Source: JBHEKP01 sp041859375 (GTDB lineage: Bacteria; Hydrogenedentota; Hydrogenedentia; Hydrogenedentales; CAITNO01). From it: DNA of 10,946 nt. The notes under the pieces are model-generated. The model saw only the letters and a program-made list of their open reading frames with translations, searched no databases and was not told the DNA's origin. The stretch covers positions 1 through 10,946 of the forward strand of contig JBHEKP010000349.1 of assembly GCA_041859375.1 (NCBI GenBank), given 5' to 3'. Shown here piece after piece: positions 1 to 7,480 of this stretch (its first letter is position 1; each line of letters starts with the position of its first letter). The translations under genes and the position numbers were made by a program.

Positions 1-551
1 GGCGCCACGGTCACCATGCCCGCGCCCGCCGTCCCGACCACCCGCACCGCCTCACCCGTCGCGAGCGGCGTCATTGTGGTGTTGATTGCCGTGTATTCCA
101 TGGTGCGGTTCTGCACCGCCACCGTGATTTTGCCCACACCCATGCCCTTCGCGGGGATGGTGAGATAAACCGTCGCGGGCATCCCCACCGCGTTCTCAAT
201 GCGCGCCGTGCCGTCCGCCCGCAGCCGGCTGAGCGCACGCATCATCCCCGCCACCGCCGACATCACCGCCAGCCCCGCGCCCGACGCCACCGCAAAGGTC
301 GCCCAGGGGGAGAACGCCGCCGAATTGGCCGCCAGCCCCGCCATCCCGAAAAAGGCCGCCCCCGCCGTCAGCGCCCGCGCGGAAATCATGCCGAAGAGGA
401 ACGACGAGTCGTGCGCCCCCTCGTGGGCCACGTCCATGTGGTCTATAGAGAAGTCCCCGTGGCCGATCTCCCAGCCGAACACCGACATCACCACCTGGAT
501 CAGCATCACCGTGCCGCCCGCGCCGGCGCAAACCAAATAGAACATGACCAT
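1..551 (-). CDS. NfeD-like membrane protein (C-terminus cut by window edge)
   Basis: The gene starts at 551 and is still open at the left edge, so 183 whole codons are visible. The protein has three hydrophobic segments at about residues 4-25, 53-74 and 82-104. A short hydrophilic loop rich in His and Asp (around HMDVAHEGAHD) separates the first two. From about residue 114 comes a beta-rich soluble region with the typical NfeD OB-fold pattern: VGMPATVYLTIPAKGMGVGKI, then a strand with RTMEYTAI, then GEAVRVVG. NfeD/YuaF proteins sit in the membrane, usually work beside flotillin/SPFH proteins and are linked to membrane-domain organisation. A flotillin gene just past position 1 would be typical but cannot be seen. 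The start at 551 is chosen because GGGAGG lies 9 nt upstream; the next ATG at 545 would be 15 nt away. It follows the TM2 gene on the same strand after 89 nt. The family call is firm; the exact role is inferred. Confidence 0.82.
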   Translation of the reverse strand, partial: MVMFYLVCAGAGGTVMLIQVVMSVFGWEIGHGDFSIDHMDVAHEGAHDSSFLFGMISARALTAGAAFFGMAGLAANSAAFSPWATFAVASGAGLAVMSAVAGMMRALSRLRADGTARIENAVGMPATVYLTIPAKGMGVGKITVAVQNRTMEYTAINTTMTPLATGEAVRVVGTAGAGMVTVA

Positions 552-599
552 GGCGTCCCGCCTCCCTGCGGAAAAATACCGTCCACCCGCGCAACATCA

Positions 600-617
600 C
601 GGGACGGAACCGTCCCG
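600..617. other. Perfect inverted repeat between the TM2 and NfeD genes
   Basis: CGGGACGGAACCGTCCCG reads the same on both strands around a central AA/TT, giving a stem of at least 7 bp with a 4-nt loop. It lies 23 nt after the TM2 stop and 48 nt before the NfeD start in transcription order. No U-tract follows it on the minus strand, so it is not a standard intrinsic terminator. It could attenuate or stabilise the message between the two genes, or be a protein-binding palindrome. Confidence 0.4.
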
Positions 618-640
618 TTCAAACAAAAAGGGCGGAAGGC

Positions 641-886
641 TTAAAACCAGCCCTTCTTGGAAACAACGTAGGTCTGGTAAAACTCCTCGTCGCTTTTGGT
701 CAGGTAGAGGATCCCCTCGATCAGGCCGATGATGCCCATGATCGCGCCGCCCATGCCGCAGGTCAGCAGCGTCACCAGCAGCATGATCGCCCCCTCCACG
801 GCGTAGCCAAGGATGAATTTGTGCACCCCAAGCGCCCCGAGCAGAATGCCGCACACACCCGCCGCAACACGTTTTCCGCTGTCCAC
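641..886 (-). CDS. TM2-domain small membrane protein
   Basis: This is an 81-residue protein with two membrane segments (about residues 7-20 and 30-62, the latter possibly two passes) joined by the TM2 signature GALGVHKFILGY at residues 17-28. That signature is the conserved short turn with H-K-F and G-Y. TM2 proteins are small inner-membrane proteins found widely in bacteria; their biochemical role is not well defined. The polar C-terminal tail (KSDEEFYQTYVVSKKGWF) is expected to be cytoplasmic or at the membrane surface. The GTG start at 886 is preferred because GGAGGG lies 7 nt upstream. The in-frame ATG at 901 overlaps this ribosome site and lacks a good site of its own. The gene is followed by the NfeD-like gene on the same strand, which suggests a joint membrane-related transcription unit. 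Family assignment is confident; function is unknown. Confidence 0.82.
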   Translation of the reverse strand: MDSGKRVAAGVCGILLGALGVHKFILGYAVEGAIMLLVTLLTCGMGGAIMGIIGLIEGILYLTKSDEEFYQTYVVSKKGWF

Positions 887-943
887 TGAAAATCCCTCCA
901 TGATGGCGGCATTCCAATCTCCGCCGCTGTTTGCCTGCGGATT

Positions 944-972
944 ACGGTAGCACAGTTGCCCCTCCCGCGCAA
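944..972 (-). promoter_or_regulatory. Candidate promoter for the TM2-NfeD unit
   Basis: On the minus strand TTGCGC (972-967) is followed after 17 nt by TACCGT (949-944), and TG stands one base before the -10 as in an extended -10 element. The match to the sigma-70 consensus is moderate. The remaining part of the 243-nt gap up to the glycosidase gene shows a T-tract at 1012-1018 and a short inverted repeat (TTCCGG/CCGGAA, about 1022-1040). No convincing plus-strand promoter was found there. Confidence 0.3.
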
Positions 973-1129
973 GGACCGGACGGACTTTCCTGTTTCAGGG
1001 CGGACAAGGCGTTTTTTTCGCTTCCGGCCCCGGACCGGAAAAATTTAGGGGTTGGCCCCGTTCTTGTTTATCCTGTTCCTCCTGTGGTTTGCGTTTCAAA
1101 GGTTTTGGCGTTGCCGTGGAGGAATGGCC

Positions 1130-3868
1130 ATGCGGTTTTATTCATGGGTGCTGCCGGTGCTGCTGGCGCAGTCGCTGTGTCCGGGGCAGGAGTTCGCTCC
1201 GCCGCCGGGGGAGGACCGCCCCCTGCGGGAGCGGTTTGCCGTGCCCCCCGCCGGGGCGCGTATCCTGCCCATCCGGCACATCCTGCCAACGGAGCCGGAC
1301 GCGCAGGACGCAATGCTCCGGGACATGGCCGAGAAGGGTTTCGGCGGCATGGCGACGAATGTGAATTTTGACCAGTACCTCAAGAGCGACGCGTACTGGG
1401 AGGATTTCACGCGCGTGCTGGGGGAGGCGAAAAAGCTGGGCATGTCCCTGTGGCTGTATGACGAGCGGGGCTACCCCTCGGGCAACGCGGGCGGGCAGAC
1501 CATGGAGGGGCATCCTGAATGGGAGGCGCGGGGGTTGATGATCGCCCAGGCGGAAAGCCGGGGCGGCGCGGTGGCGTTGGACTGCCCGCCGGGTGATCTG
1601 TTCCGCGCGGCGGCTTTCCCGGTGAAGGAGGGCAAACTGGATTTGGCGGGGGCGGTGGATTTGGGTCCGCACGTGGCGGAACGCAAACTGTCATGGAACG
1701 CCCCGGAGGGGCTCTGGCGGGTCATGATCATCACCGCGGGGCCGCTCTACGAGGGCACCCACGCCCAGGTGAGCCTCTGCGACAAGCTGCCCTACGTCAA
1801 CCTGCTCATGCCCGAGCCGACGGCGCGCTTCCTGGAACTGACCCACGGGGCCTACGCCGCCCGCCTGGGGGACGACCTCGGCCAGTGGTTCGTGTCCACC
1901 TTCACCGACGAGCCCTCGCTGATGAGCCTGTACATGCGGCCCCAGCCATGGTCGGTGCTGCCCTGGGCGCCGAATCTGCCCGGTGAATTTGAGAGGCGGC
2001 GCGGCTATCCGCTGGCTCCGGCGGTGCCGCACCTGGCGTGGGGCGGCGGCCCGGAGGCCGCCAAGATCCGGCACGACTTCTGGAAGACCGTGGGCGAACT
2101 GGTCTCGGAGAACTATTTCGGCCAGATTCAGGAGTGGTGCGCAAAACACAGGATCCGCTCCGGCGGGCACCTGCTGCTGGAGGAGGCCATCCTCACCCAT
2201 GTGCCGCTCTACGGCGACTTCTTCTCGTGCCTGCGCAGACTGGACGCGCCGAGCATGGACTGCCTCACCAGCATCCCCGAAGAGGTGCCCTGGCAGGTGG
2301 GGCGGCTGGTTTCCAGCGCCGCCGGTCTCTGCGGGCGGGAAGTCACGATGAGCGAGTCGTCGGACCATTCCCAGCACTGGCGGCCCGAGGGCGACACCCG
2401 GCCCCGGCGGCTGGTGACGGAGGCGGAGGTGCGCGGCTCGCTCAACCGGCTGCTCGTCAGCGGCATCACCACCTTCACAAGTTATTACACCTTCAACGGG
2501 CTGACCCCGGAGGAACTGGTGCGGCTGAACGAATGGACGGGCCGTTGCGGCGCCATGCTCAAGGGCGGCGTCCAGGTTGCGGACACGGCCGTGCTCTATC
2601 CCGCCGAGACCATGGCCGCGCGGTTCCTGCCTTCCCGCGACTGGGTGAGGGACGCCCCCGCCGGGGCGCGGCAGGTGCAGGAAACCTACGACATCGCCTC
2701 GCGGGCGCTGTACCTGTCGGGGCGTGATTTCACTTACGTGGACGGGCGCGCGCTGGCGGAGGCGGAGGTGCGGGACGGGACGCTGCGTGCGGGCGGAATG
2801 GCCTGGCGTGTGGTGGTGCTTCCCTGCGCGGACACGCTGCCGATTGCGGCATGGCGGAATCTGCGCGCCCTGTGGAAGTCCGGCGGCGCGGTGGTCGCGC
2901 TGGGCGCGCTGCCCGAAAACAGCGAGAGCGAATTCCCCTGCGCGGAGGCGCGCGGGCTCGCGGCGGAAATGTTCGGGGGCAAGCCCGCCGGAACGGCCAA
3001 CCCCGGCGCGGCGGGCGGCTTCGCGCTGCTGCTGGACCACGGCCAGGAGGGGCTGCTGGCCCGCGCGGTGGACGCCGCGGCCCCGCCCCATGTGCTGGTG
3101 CCGAAGGATTCGCCCCTGCGCACCACCCACCGCCGCATTGACGGGCGCGAGGTGTATTTCATCATCAACGACGGCGGCGAACCATGGGGCGGCGAGATAG
3201 ACCTGCGTGCGGAGGGCGCGGGCGAACAGTGGAACCCGGCGGACGGCACCGTGTCTCCCGTGGCGGATCCGGCGGCCATTCCCCTGCAACTTGAACCCCA
3301 CGGCGGCATGCTTTTCCGCTTCGAAAAGGCCGCCGCGCCGGAGCGCGGCGCATCCGCCCCCGCGCTGCTGAACGGATTGGCTCCCGCGCCCCTGCCCCTG
3401 TCCGCGCCGGTCGCGGGCATGGGCGCGCACGTGGCCGGAACGGTGGAACCCGCCGCGGCGGAGGGACGCTGGACGGCAAAGGCCTCGCTGACCAAAGGCG
3501 GCGTGGACACCTTCCTGTTCCTCACCTTTTCCAGCGGCGGGGACATGGCGCTGGCGGACGGTGAATTTCTCGTCTTTGATGTCGACATCCCCGCGGGGCA
3601 GGAATGCGGGAAGACACTGCTTGTGATACTGCGCGACGCCAACGGCGTGGAATACCTCGCGGACACCCATGTGTTGATTGGCGGCGGGGGTGCCGTGCGG
3701 ATTTTCACGCCGCTCAACCAGTTTGCCCGCGCCGGGTGGGAAACCAACCCGCCGGGCGCGCTGGACTGGGCGCGGGTGCGCGACATTCGCGTCGGCTGGG
3801 GCGGATACACCGGGCGCGAGGGTGAGACCGTTGTCTTCACCACCTCCGCGCCTGGATTGGTGAGGTAG
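1130..3868 (+). CDS. Secreted TIM-barrel glycoside hydrolase, GH106-like
   Basis: The protein is 912 residues long. Residues 1 to about 22 are a Sec signal peptide (basic start, hydrophobic core, CPGQ near the cut), so it acts in the periplasm or outside. The N-terminal barrel carries the pattern seen in GH106 alpha-L-rhamnosidase-like enzymes: a DMAEKGFGGM strand, an EAKKLGMSLWLYDE helix-strand, and YDERGYPSG at residues 110-118. Carboxylates in conserved-looking settings are E261 (FTDEPS), E351/E352 (HLLLEE) and E409 (MSESSDHS), the likely catalytic pair being among them. A Rossmann-like middle part (around residues 480-630) follows, then a beta-sandwich (FIINDGGEPW) and a C-terminal beta-rich module from about residue 740 that may bind carbohydrate. 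The start at 1130 is set by GGAGG 7 nt upstream. The frame is open 26 codons further up to a TTG, but that has no ribosome site. The substrate cannot be read from sequence; rhamnose- or uronic-acid-containing glycans are guesses. Confidence 0.75.
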   Translation: MRFYSWVLPVLLAQSLCPGQEFAPPPGEDRPLRERFAVPPAGARILPIRHILPTEPDAQDAMLRDMAEKGFGGMATNVNFDQYLKSDAYWEDFTRVLGEAKKLGMSLWLYDERGYPSGNAGGQTMEGHPEWEARGLMIAQAESRGGAVALDCPPGDLFRAAAFPVKEGKLDLAGAVDLGPHVAERKLSWNAPEGLWRVMIITAGPLYEGTHAQVSLCDKLPYVNLLMPEPTARFLELTHGAYAARLGDDLGQWFVSTFTDEPSLMSLYMRPQPWSVLPWAPNLPGEFERRRGYPLAPAVPHLAWGGGPEAAKIRHDFWKTVGELVSENYFGQIQEWCAKHRIRSGGHLLLEEAILTHVPLYGDFFSCLRRLDAPSMDCLTSIPEEVPWQVGRLVSSAAGLCGREVTMSESSDHSQHWRPEGDTRPRRLVTEAEVRGSLNRLLVSGITTFTSYYTFNGLTPEELVRLNEWTGRCGAMLKGGVQVADTAVLYPAETMAARFLPSRDWVRDAPAGARQVQETYDIASRALYLSGRDFTYVDGRALAEAEVRDGTLRAGGMAWRVVVLPCADTLPIAAWRNLRALWKSGGAVVALGALPENSESEFPCAEARGLAAEMFGGKPAGTANPGAAGGFALLLDHGQEGLLARAVDAAAPPHVLVPKDSPLRTTHRRIDGREVYFIINDGGEPWGGEIDLRAEGAGEQWNPADGTVSPVADPAAIPLQLEPHGGMLFRFEKAAAPERGASAPALLNGLAPAPLPLSAPVAGMGAHVAGTVEPAAAEGRWTAKASLTKGGVDTFLFLTFSSGGDMALADGEFLVFDVDIPAGQECGKTLLVILRDANGVEYLADTHVLIGGGGAVRIFTPLNQFARAGWETNPPGALDWARVRDIRVGWGGYTGREGETVVFTTSAPGLVR

Positions 3869-3902
3869 GCCTTCCCCGTCCGCGCCGTTTTGGGGCGGCG
3901 GT

Positions 3903-3932
3903 TTGACACGTTCCGGCCCCTTCTCCGATCAT
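3903..3932 (+). promoter_or_regulatory. Candidate promoter for the MscS gene
   Basis: A perfect TTGACA (3903-3908) is followed after 18 nt by GATCAT (3927-3932), which matches four of six -10 bases. Transcription would begin near 3939, about 24 nt before the channel's start. This gives the channel gene expression independent of the glycosidase gene upstream. Confidence 0.45.
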
Positions 3933-3962
3933 TTTGGCGTGAACAACCAGGGAGACTCCCGG

Positions 3963-6347
3963 ATGATGGGACGAATCTCATGCCTTCTTGCCGCATGCGC
4001 GGCCCTTCTGCTCCTGTGCGCCCCCCGGGCCGCCGCCCAGGGCGGCAACCCCGTGTCCTCCGCCGTGTCCACCCTCACCGGCCAGGACGGGGGGGCGCAG
4101 GCCGCCGCAATGCCGCCCCCGGCCGCCCCCGGCCTCCAGGACGACGCGGCCATCGCGGCCGCGATGGAGGAGGCGGCCGCAAAGGCCGTGGAGGCGGAGG
4201 CGCTCCTCGGCGCGCAGACCGCGCTGGAGTCCGCCCCCGAAACCGCGCCGCCCGGCGTGGGCGCCGGGGATCTTCAGGCGCGCACCGCCGCGCTCCGCAA
4301 CCTGCTCGGCGCGTGGCAGCAGCGCGGCTCGGTGCTGCGCGAGCTTCAGACGGCGCGGGCCCAGCTTGTGAAGGCGGAGGCGGACCGGGACGGGTTCACA
4401 AAACTCACGGAGGAGCCCCCCCACACCTACGCCTTTGTGGACGGCATCCGGGAGGAGGTGGCGGCGAAGGACCTCGGGCTGAACGCGGAGCGGATGAGCC
4501 TCAACTCCTGGCGGGAGTCGCTGGCCGGGGCGCGCAAGGCGGCCGAAACCGCGAAAACCGTGCTGAACCAGGCGAACGAGCAGGGGCGCGGCGCGGCTAC
4601 CCCCGAGGAGAAGAACCTGGCGGACTTCCGCTTTGAGACGGCGCGCATCGAACTGCGCGCCGCCGAGGCGCTGAAACCGGACGCCGAGGCGGTCATCGCG
4701 CTGGAGGAGGCCCGCATCCGCAGGATGGAGGCGGAAAAGGAGCTGGCCCTGCGCAGGCTGAAGGCCGCCAGGGCCCAGGCGCTGTTCCGCCCCCAGGAGA
4801 TGGAGGAGGTGCGCCAGCGCTGCCAGACGGAGGAGGCCCGGCTTGACGGCGAGGCCCAAAAGGTCCGGCGCGAGCTGGAGCGCCGGCGCGCACGCGTCAC
4901 GGAGCTGGAAAACAGGGCGGCGGGCACCACCGACCCCGCCGTGCTGGAAACGCTCAACTACGAAATTGACACCGAGCGCGCGCGGCTCGAAACATCCCAG
5001 ATGATGCTCGACGCCCTCGAGGGGCTGGGACGCTGCGAGGCGCAGGCCGCCGAGTTGTGGCAGCTGCGCTTTGACACCGCCAACCCCGGATTGGGAAAGA
5101 CCGGCCTTTCCCTGATTGACATCAAAAAGCAGGCGGAGGAGCGCGCCGCCCAAACCGACGCCGACCTGTCCGTGGTGGAGCAGCGCGCGCGGAGCCTGCG
5201 CGCGCAAATCCAGAGCTACCAGGCCAAGTTCGACACGCTGACCCCAGAGGATCCCAAGCGGCCCTTCCGCCAGAGGCGGCTTGAGTCGCTGCAGGAGCGC
5301 ACGCCCTACTACGACCGGCTGGTGGCGGGGCTCTCCCGCGTCCAGTCCCTCGCCGCCACCGCCGCCGCCGAGGCCGCGGAGCGGCAGTCCATGCTCACCC
5401 CCTCCCAGCGGCTGGGGCTCGCCCTGGACTGGGCGCGCGGCCGCGCCGCCATGGTGCTCGACCGCGAACTGGTGGCGGTGGGCGGCGAGTCCATCACCGC
5501 GCGCAAGCTCTTTTACGCGATGCTCATCCTCGTCGCGGGGTTCGTGTTCAACAAGCTCTTCACCCGCTACCTCACCCTCATCGCCTTCCCGCGGCTGCGG
5601 CTCCGCCCCAACATCGCCTTTGTGGTGGAGAACCTGACCAAGTACGCCCTGCTCTTCCTCGTGTTCTACGCGGTGCTGGGCTACCTGAACATCTCCCTGA
5701 CCGTGTTCGCCTTCCTCGGCGGCGCCGTGGCCATCGGCGCGGGCTTCGGCTCCCAGAACCTCATCAACAACTTCATCAGCGGCCTGATACTGATGGGCGA
5801 GCAGCCCATCCGCGTCGGCGACATCGTGGAGGTGGACGGGAACACCGGCACCATCACCACCATCGGCGCGCGCGCCTCCCTGCTGCGCACCTTTTCCGGC
5901 ATCGAGATGCTCGTGCCCAACAGCAAATTCCTGGAAAACACGGTGATCAACTGGACCCTGTCGGACTCGCGCCGCCGATTTGACGTGGCCGTCGGCGTCG
6001 CCTACGGCTCCCCCGTGCGCGAGGCGTCAAAACTCATGATGCGCGCCGCCGTGGAGCACGGCAACGTGCTCAAGGATCCCGAGCCGGTGGTGGTGTTTGA
6101 GGAATTCGGCGACAGCGCGGAAAAGCTCACCCTCTACTTCTGGGTGGAGCTGACCAAATGCGACTCCCGCGTCGTGCGCAGCGACCTGCGCTTCAGGATT
6201 GAGAAAATGTTCGAGGAGGCGGGCATTGTCATCGCCTACGCGCAGCACGACGTGCACCTCCACACCGCCGATCCCGTCGGCGTGCGCCTCCTCCCCGCGG
6301 AGGAAAAGGAACCCCCGGCCGCGGCCGGCAGGCCGCACCTGCCCTGA
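3963..6347 (+). CDS. MscS-family mechanosensitive channel with long periplasmic coiled-coil domain
   Basis: The 794-residue protein opens with a signal peptide (cut near AAA-QG, residues 23-27). A long Ala/Glu/Arg-rich helical stretch of roughly 430 residues follows, with strong coiled-coil character around residues 247-320 and 390-470. After that come a membrane helix near 517-535 and a second at 561-577. Next is the MscS pore helix, with GAGFGSQNL at 592-600, ISGLILMGEQPIRVGDIVEV, and the beta domain containing NSKFLENTVINW. The alpha/beta C-terminal domain ends near residue 780. MscS channels release solutes on hypo-osmotic shock. Large periplasmic N-termini occur in MscK/MscM-type members, but those have about eleven membrane helices, whereas here only two plus the pore helix are visible. 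AGGGAG 8 nt before ATG 3963 sets the start. That site lies in a small palindrome, GGGAGACTCCC (3950-3960). Family confidence is high; the role of the coiled coil is unknown. Confidence 0.9.
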   Translation: MMGRISCLLAACAALLLLCAPRAAAQGGNPVSSAVSTLTGQDGGAQAAAMPPPAAPGLQDDAAIAAAMEEAAAKAVEAEALLGAQTALESAPETAPPGVGAGDLQARTAALRNLLGAWQQRGSVLRELQTARAQLVKAEADRDGFTKLTEEPPHTYAFVDGIREEVAAKDLGLNAERMSLNSWRESLAGARKAAETAKTVLNQANEQGRGAATPEEKNLADFRFETARIELRAAEALKPDAEAVIALEEARIRRMEAEKELALRRLKAARAQALFRPQEMEEVRQRCQTEEARLDGEAQKVRRELERRRARVTELENRAAGTTDPAVLETLNYEIDTERARLETSQMMLDALEGLGRCEAQAAELWQLRFDTANPGLGKTGLSLIDIKKQAEERAAQTDADLSVVEQRARSLRAQIQSYQAKFDTLTPEDPKRPFRQRRLESLQERTPYYDRLVAGLSRVQSLAATAAAEAAERQSMLTPSQRLGLALDWARGRAAMVLDRELVAVGGESITARKLFYAMLILVAGFVFNKLFTRYLTLIAFPRLRLRPNIAFVVENLTKYALLFLVFYAVLGYLNISLTVFAFLGGAVAIGAGFGSQNLINNFISGLILMGEQPIRVGDIVEVDGNTGTITTIGARASLLRTFSGIEMLVPNSKFLENTVINWTLSDSRRRFDVAVGVAYGSPVREASKLMMRAAVEHGNVLKDPEPVVVFEEFGDSAEKLTLYFWVELTKCDSRVVRSDLRFRIEKMFEEAGIVIAYAQHDVHLHTADPVGVRLLPAEEKEPPAAAGRPHLP

Positions 6348-6361
6348 TCCGTTCCGGCGTG

Positions 6362-6511
6362 TCAGGCGTTGTCGGAGCCGAACACCTGGGTGATCTGGGA
6401 GATGATCCCCAGCATGCCCACGATCACGCCGATGATCTGGAGGATGACGTCCAGTATCGTCTGGATGTTCTGGGCCCGCGCGGGCCGGCGGACAATCACG
6501 TTGCTTCGCAT
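6362..6511 (-). CDS. 49-residue hydrophobic small membrane protein, unknown function
   Basis: A short minus-strand gene encodes a 49-residue protein. Residues 1-14 are basic (R2, R8, R9, R12) and include RRPARAQ. Residues 16-44 form one isoleucine- and valine-rich stretch with three Gln and one Asp (D21) along it, and a GxxxG step at G28-G32. The tail is GSDNA. This fits a single amphipathic or membrane-spanning helix with a positive, probably cytoplasmic, N-terminus. GAGGG sits 7 nt before ATG 6511, and an extended -10 promoter lies upstream, so it looks like a genuine expressed gene. It ends 14 nt after the stop of the convergent MscS gene. I do not recognise a family. Small membrane regulators or type I toxins share this build, but nothing here proves either. 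Confidence 0.6.
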   Translation of the reverse strand: MRSNVIVRRPARAQNIQTILDVILQIIGVIVGMLGIISQITQVFGSDNA

Positions 6512-6564
6512 GGCTGCACCCTCTTTGCCGCGTTTATGCCTCCCGCACCGCGGGCATGGCCGCT

Positions 6565-6576
6565 TACAGTATATCA
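6565..6576 (-). promoter_or_regulatory. Extended -10 promoter for the small membrane protein
   Basis: The minus strand carries TGATATACT, that is TG, one base, then TATACT (6573-6568), a close match to the extended -10 element. No recognisable -35 stands 17-18 nt upstream, as is allowed for extended -10 promoters. Transcription would start near 6561, giving a leader of about 50 nt. That leader contains a small hairpin, CCCGC-GGT-GCGGG (6554-6542). Confidence 0.5.
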
Positions 6577-6597
6577 CACCCCGGTACGCGCCGCCGC

Positions 6598-7407
6598 TCA
6601 GCCGAAGGCCACGTCCAGCATCATCATGACCGCGAATCCGCCCAGCACGCCCACCGTCGGAATGTCCGTGCCGTTGCGCTGCGACTCCGGGATCAGCTCC
6701 TCCGTCACCACAAAGATCATGGCGCCCGCGGCAAAGGCCAGCGCGTAGGGCAGGATCGGCTGCATGAACACCACCAGCGCCGCGCCCAGCACGGCGGCGA
6801 CCGGCTCCACCACCGCCGAGAGCGCGCCGTAGCCCGCGCATTTCAGCGGGGACATGCCCTCGCGGCGGAGCGGCAGGGAGACAGCCGCGCCCTCGGGAAA
6901 ATTCTGCAGGCCGATGCCCACCGCCAGCGCCACCGCACCCGCCACCGTCGCCGCGGGAATGCCGCTCGCCGCCGCGCCGAAGGCCACCCCCACCGCAAGG
7001 CCCTCGGGGATGTTGTGGATCGTGATCGCCAGCAGCAGCAGCGTGCTGCGCCGCCAAGACGTGTGCACGCCCTCCGCGTCCTTCATCGCCAGGTTCGGGT
7101 GAAGGTGCGGCAGCACCCGGTCTATCCCCAGCAGGCACGCGCCCCCCAGCAGGAAGCCGATCACCGCCGGCATCCACGGACTCATCCCCATCTGCTCGCT
7201 CATCTCTATCGCCGGGGCCAGCAGTGACCAGAAACTCGCCGCGATCATCACCCCCGCCGCCGCGCCAAGGCACCCGTCCAGCAGGTTCTTGTTCACCTCG
7301 CGGGTGAAGAAAACCAGCATGGAGCCCAGCCCCGTCATGCCCAGGGTGAACAGCCCCGCCACAAGCGCCTGCGCCACCGGGGGAAGTCCGTTGAAATACG
7401 CCGTCAT
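6598..7407 (-). CDS. ZIP-family divalent metal transporter (GufA/ZupT-like)
   Basis: This 269-residue polytopic inner-membrane protein has about eight hydrophobic segments. The metal-site motifs of the ZIP family are intact: HNIPEG at residues 131-136 in the fourth helix, QNFPEG at 168-173 in the fifth, and EELIPE at 236-241 in a later helix. A short His-containing loop (HLHPN) precedes helix four. ZIP proteins import zinc and other divalent metals such as iron or manganese. The order and spacing of these motifs, and N169 in place of the second helix His, resemble the GufA/ZIP11 branch. The start at 7407 follows AAGGAGG by 8 nt. The transketolase upstream is cut off by a terminator, so this gene should be transcribed separately. 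No clear Zur box was seen. Family call is firm; the metal is inferred. Confidence 0.93.
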   Translation of the reverse strand: MTAYFNGLPPVAQALVAGLFTLGMTGLGSMLVFFTREVNKNLLDGCLGAAAGVMIAASFWSLLAPAIEMSEQMGMSPWMPAVIGFLLGGACLLGIDRVLPHLHPNLAMKDAEGVHTSWRRSTLLLLAITIHNIPEGLAVGVAFGAAASGIPAATVAGAVALAVGIGLQNFPEGAAVSLPLRREGMSPLKCAGYGALSAVVEPVAAVLGAALVVFMQPILPYALAFAAGAMIFVVTEELIPESQRNGTDIPTVGVLGGFAVMMMLDVAFG

Positions 7408-7438
7408 GCGCGCCGCCTCCTTCGCGGCTCCGGCGCAA

Positions 7439-7467
7439 ATGATACCCGTTCCCGGTGGGCGGAGCAA
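7439..7467 (-). promoter_or_regulatory. Candidate promoter for the ZIP transporter
   Basis: TTGCTC (7467-7462) and TATCAT (7444-7439) on the minus strand are 17 nt apart, the second matching five of six -10 bases. The region lies between the transketolase terminator and the ZIP start, as expected for an independent promoter. The -35 overlaps the palindrome GCAATTGC (7464-7471), which could be part of an operator, but this is weak. Confidence 0.4.
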
Positions 7468-7480
7468 TTGCCGGACAAGC

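Noticed and set aside
1052..1129. A hydrophobic 26-residue N-terminal extension of the glycosidase from a TTG codon.
   Set aside because: It has no ribosome site at proper distance. The internal ATG at 1130 has GGAGG 7 nt upstream and begins a normal signal peptide.
1691..3670. A 659-codon minus-strand open frame opposite the glycosidase gene.
   Set aside because: Composition is that of an antisense shadow (Arg, Gly, His, Pro), with no motif and no ribosome site; the plus frame has clear GH motifs.
3880..3901. Possible terminator hairpin after the glycosidase gene (CCGCGCC with GGGGCGG).
   Set aside because: The stem has a mismatch and no T-run follows; it also abuts the -35 of the next gene.
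3978..5207. A 409-codon minus-strand frame opposite the coiled-coil half of the MscS gene.
   Set aside because: The Ala/Glu-rich coiled coil with GC-rich third positions leaves the opposite strand open. There is no independent support.
6327..6343. Hairpin GGCAGG-CCGCA-CCTGCC at the end of the MscS gene.
   Set aside because: It lies inside the last codons and is not followed by a T-run, so it is not supported as a terminator.
6473..6486. Perfect 14-bp palindrome GGCCCGCGCGGGCC.
   Set aside because: It lies inside the small protein's Arg/Ala/Pro codons and is likely in GC-rich coding sequence.
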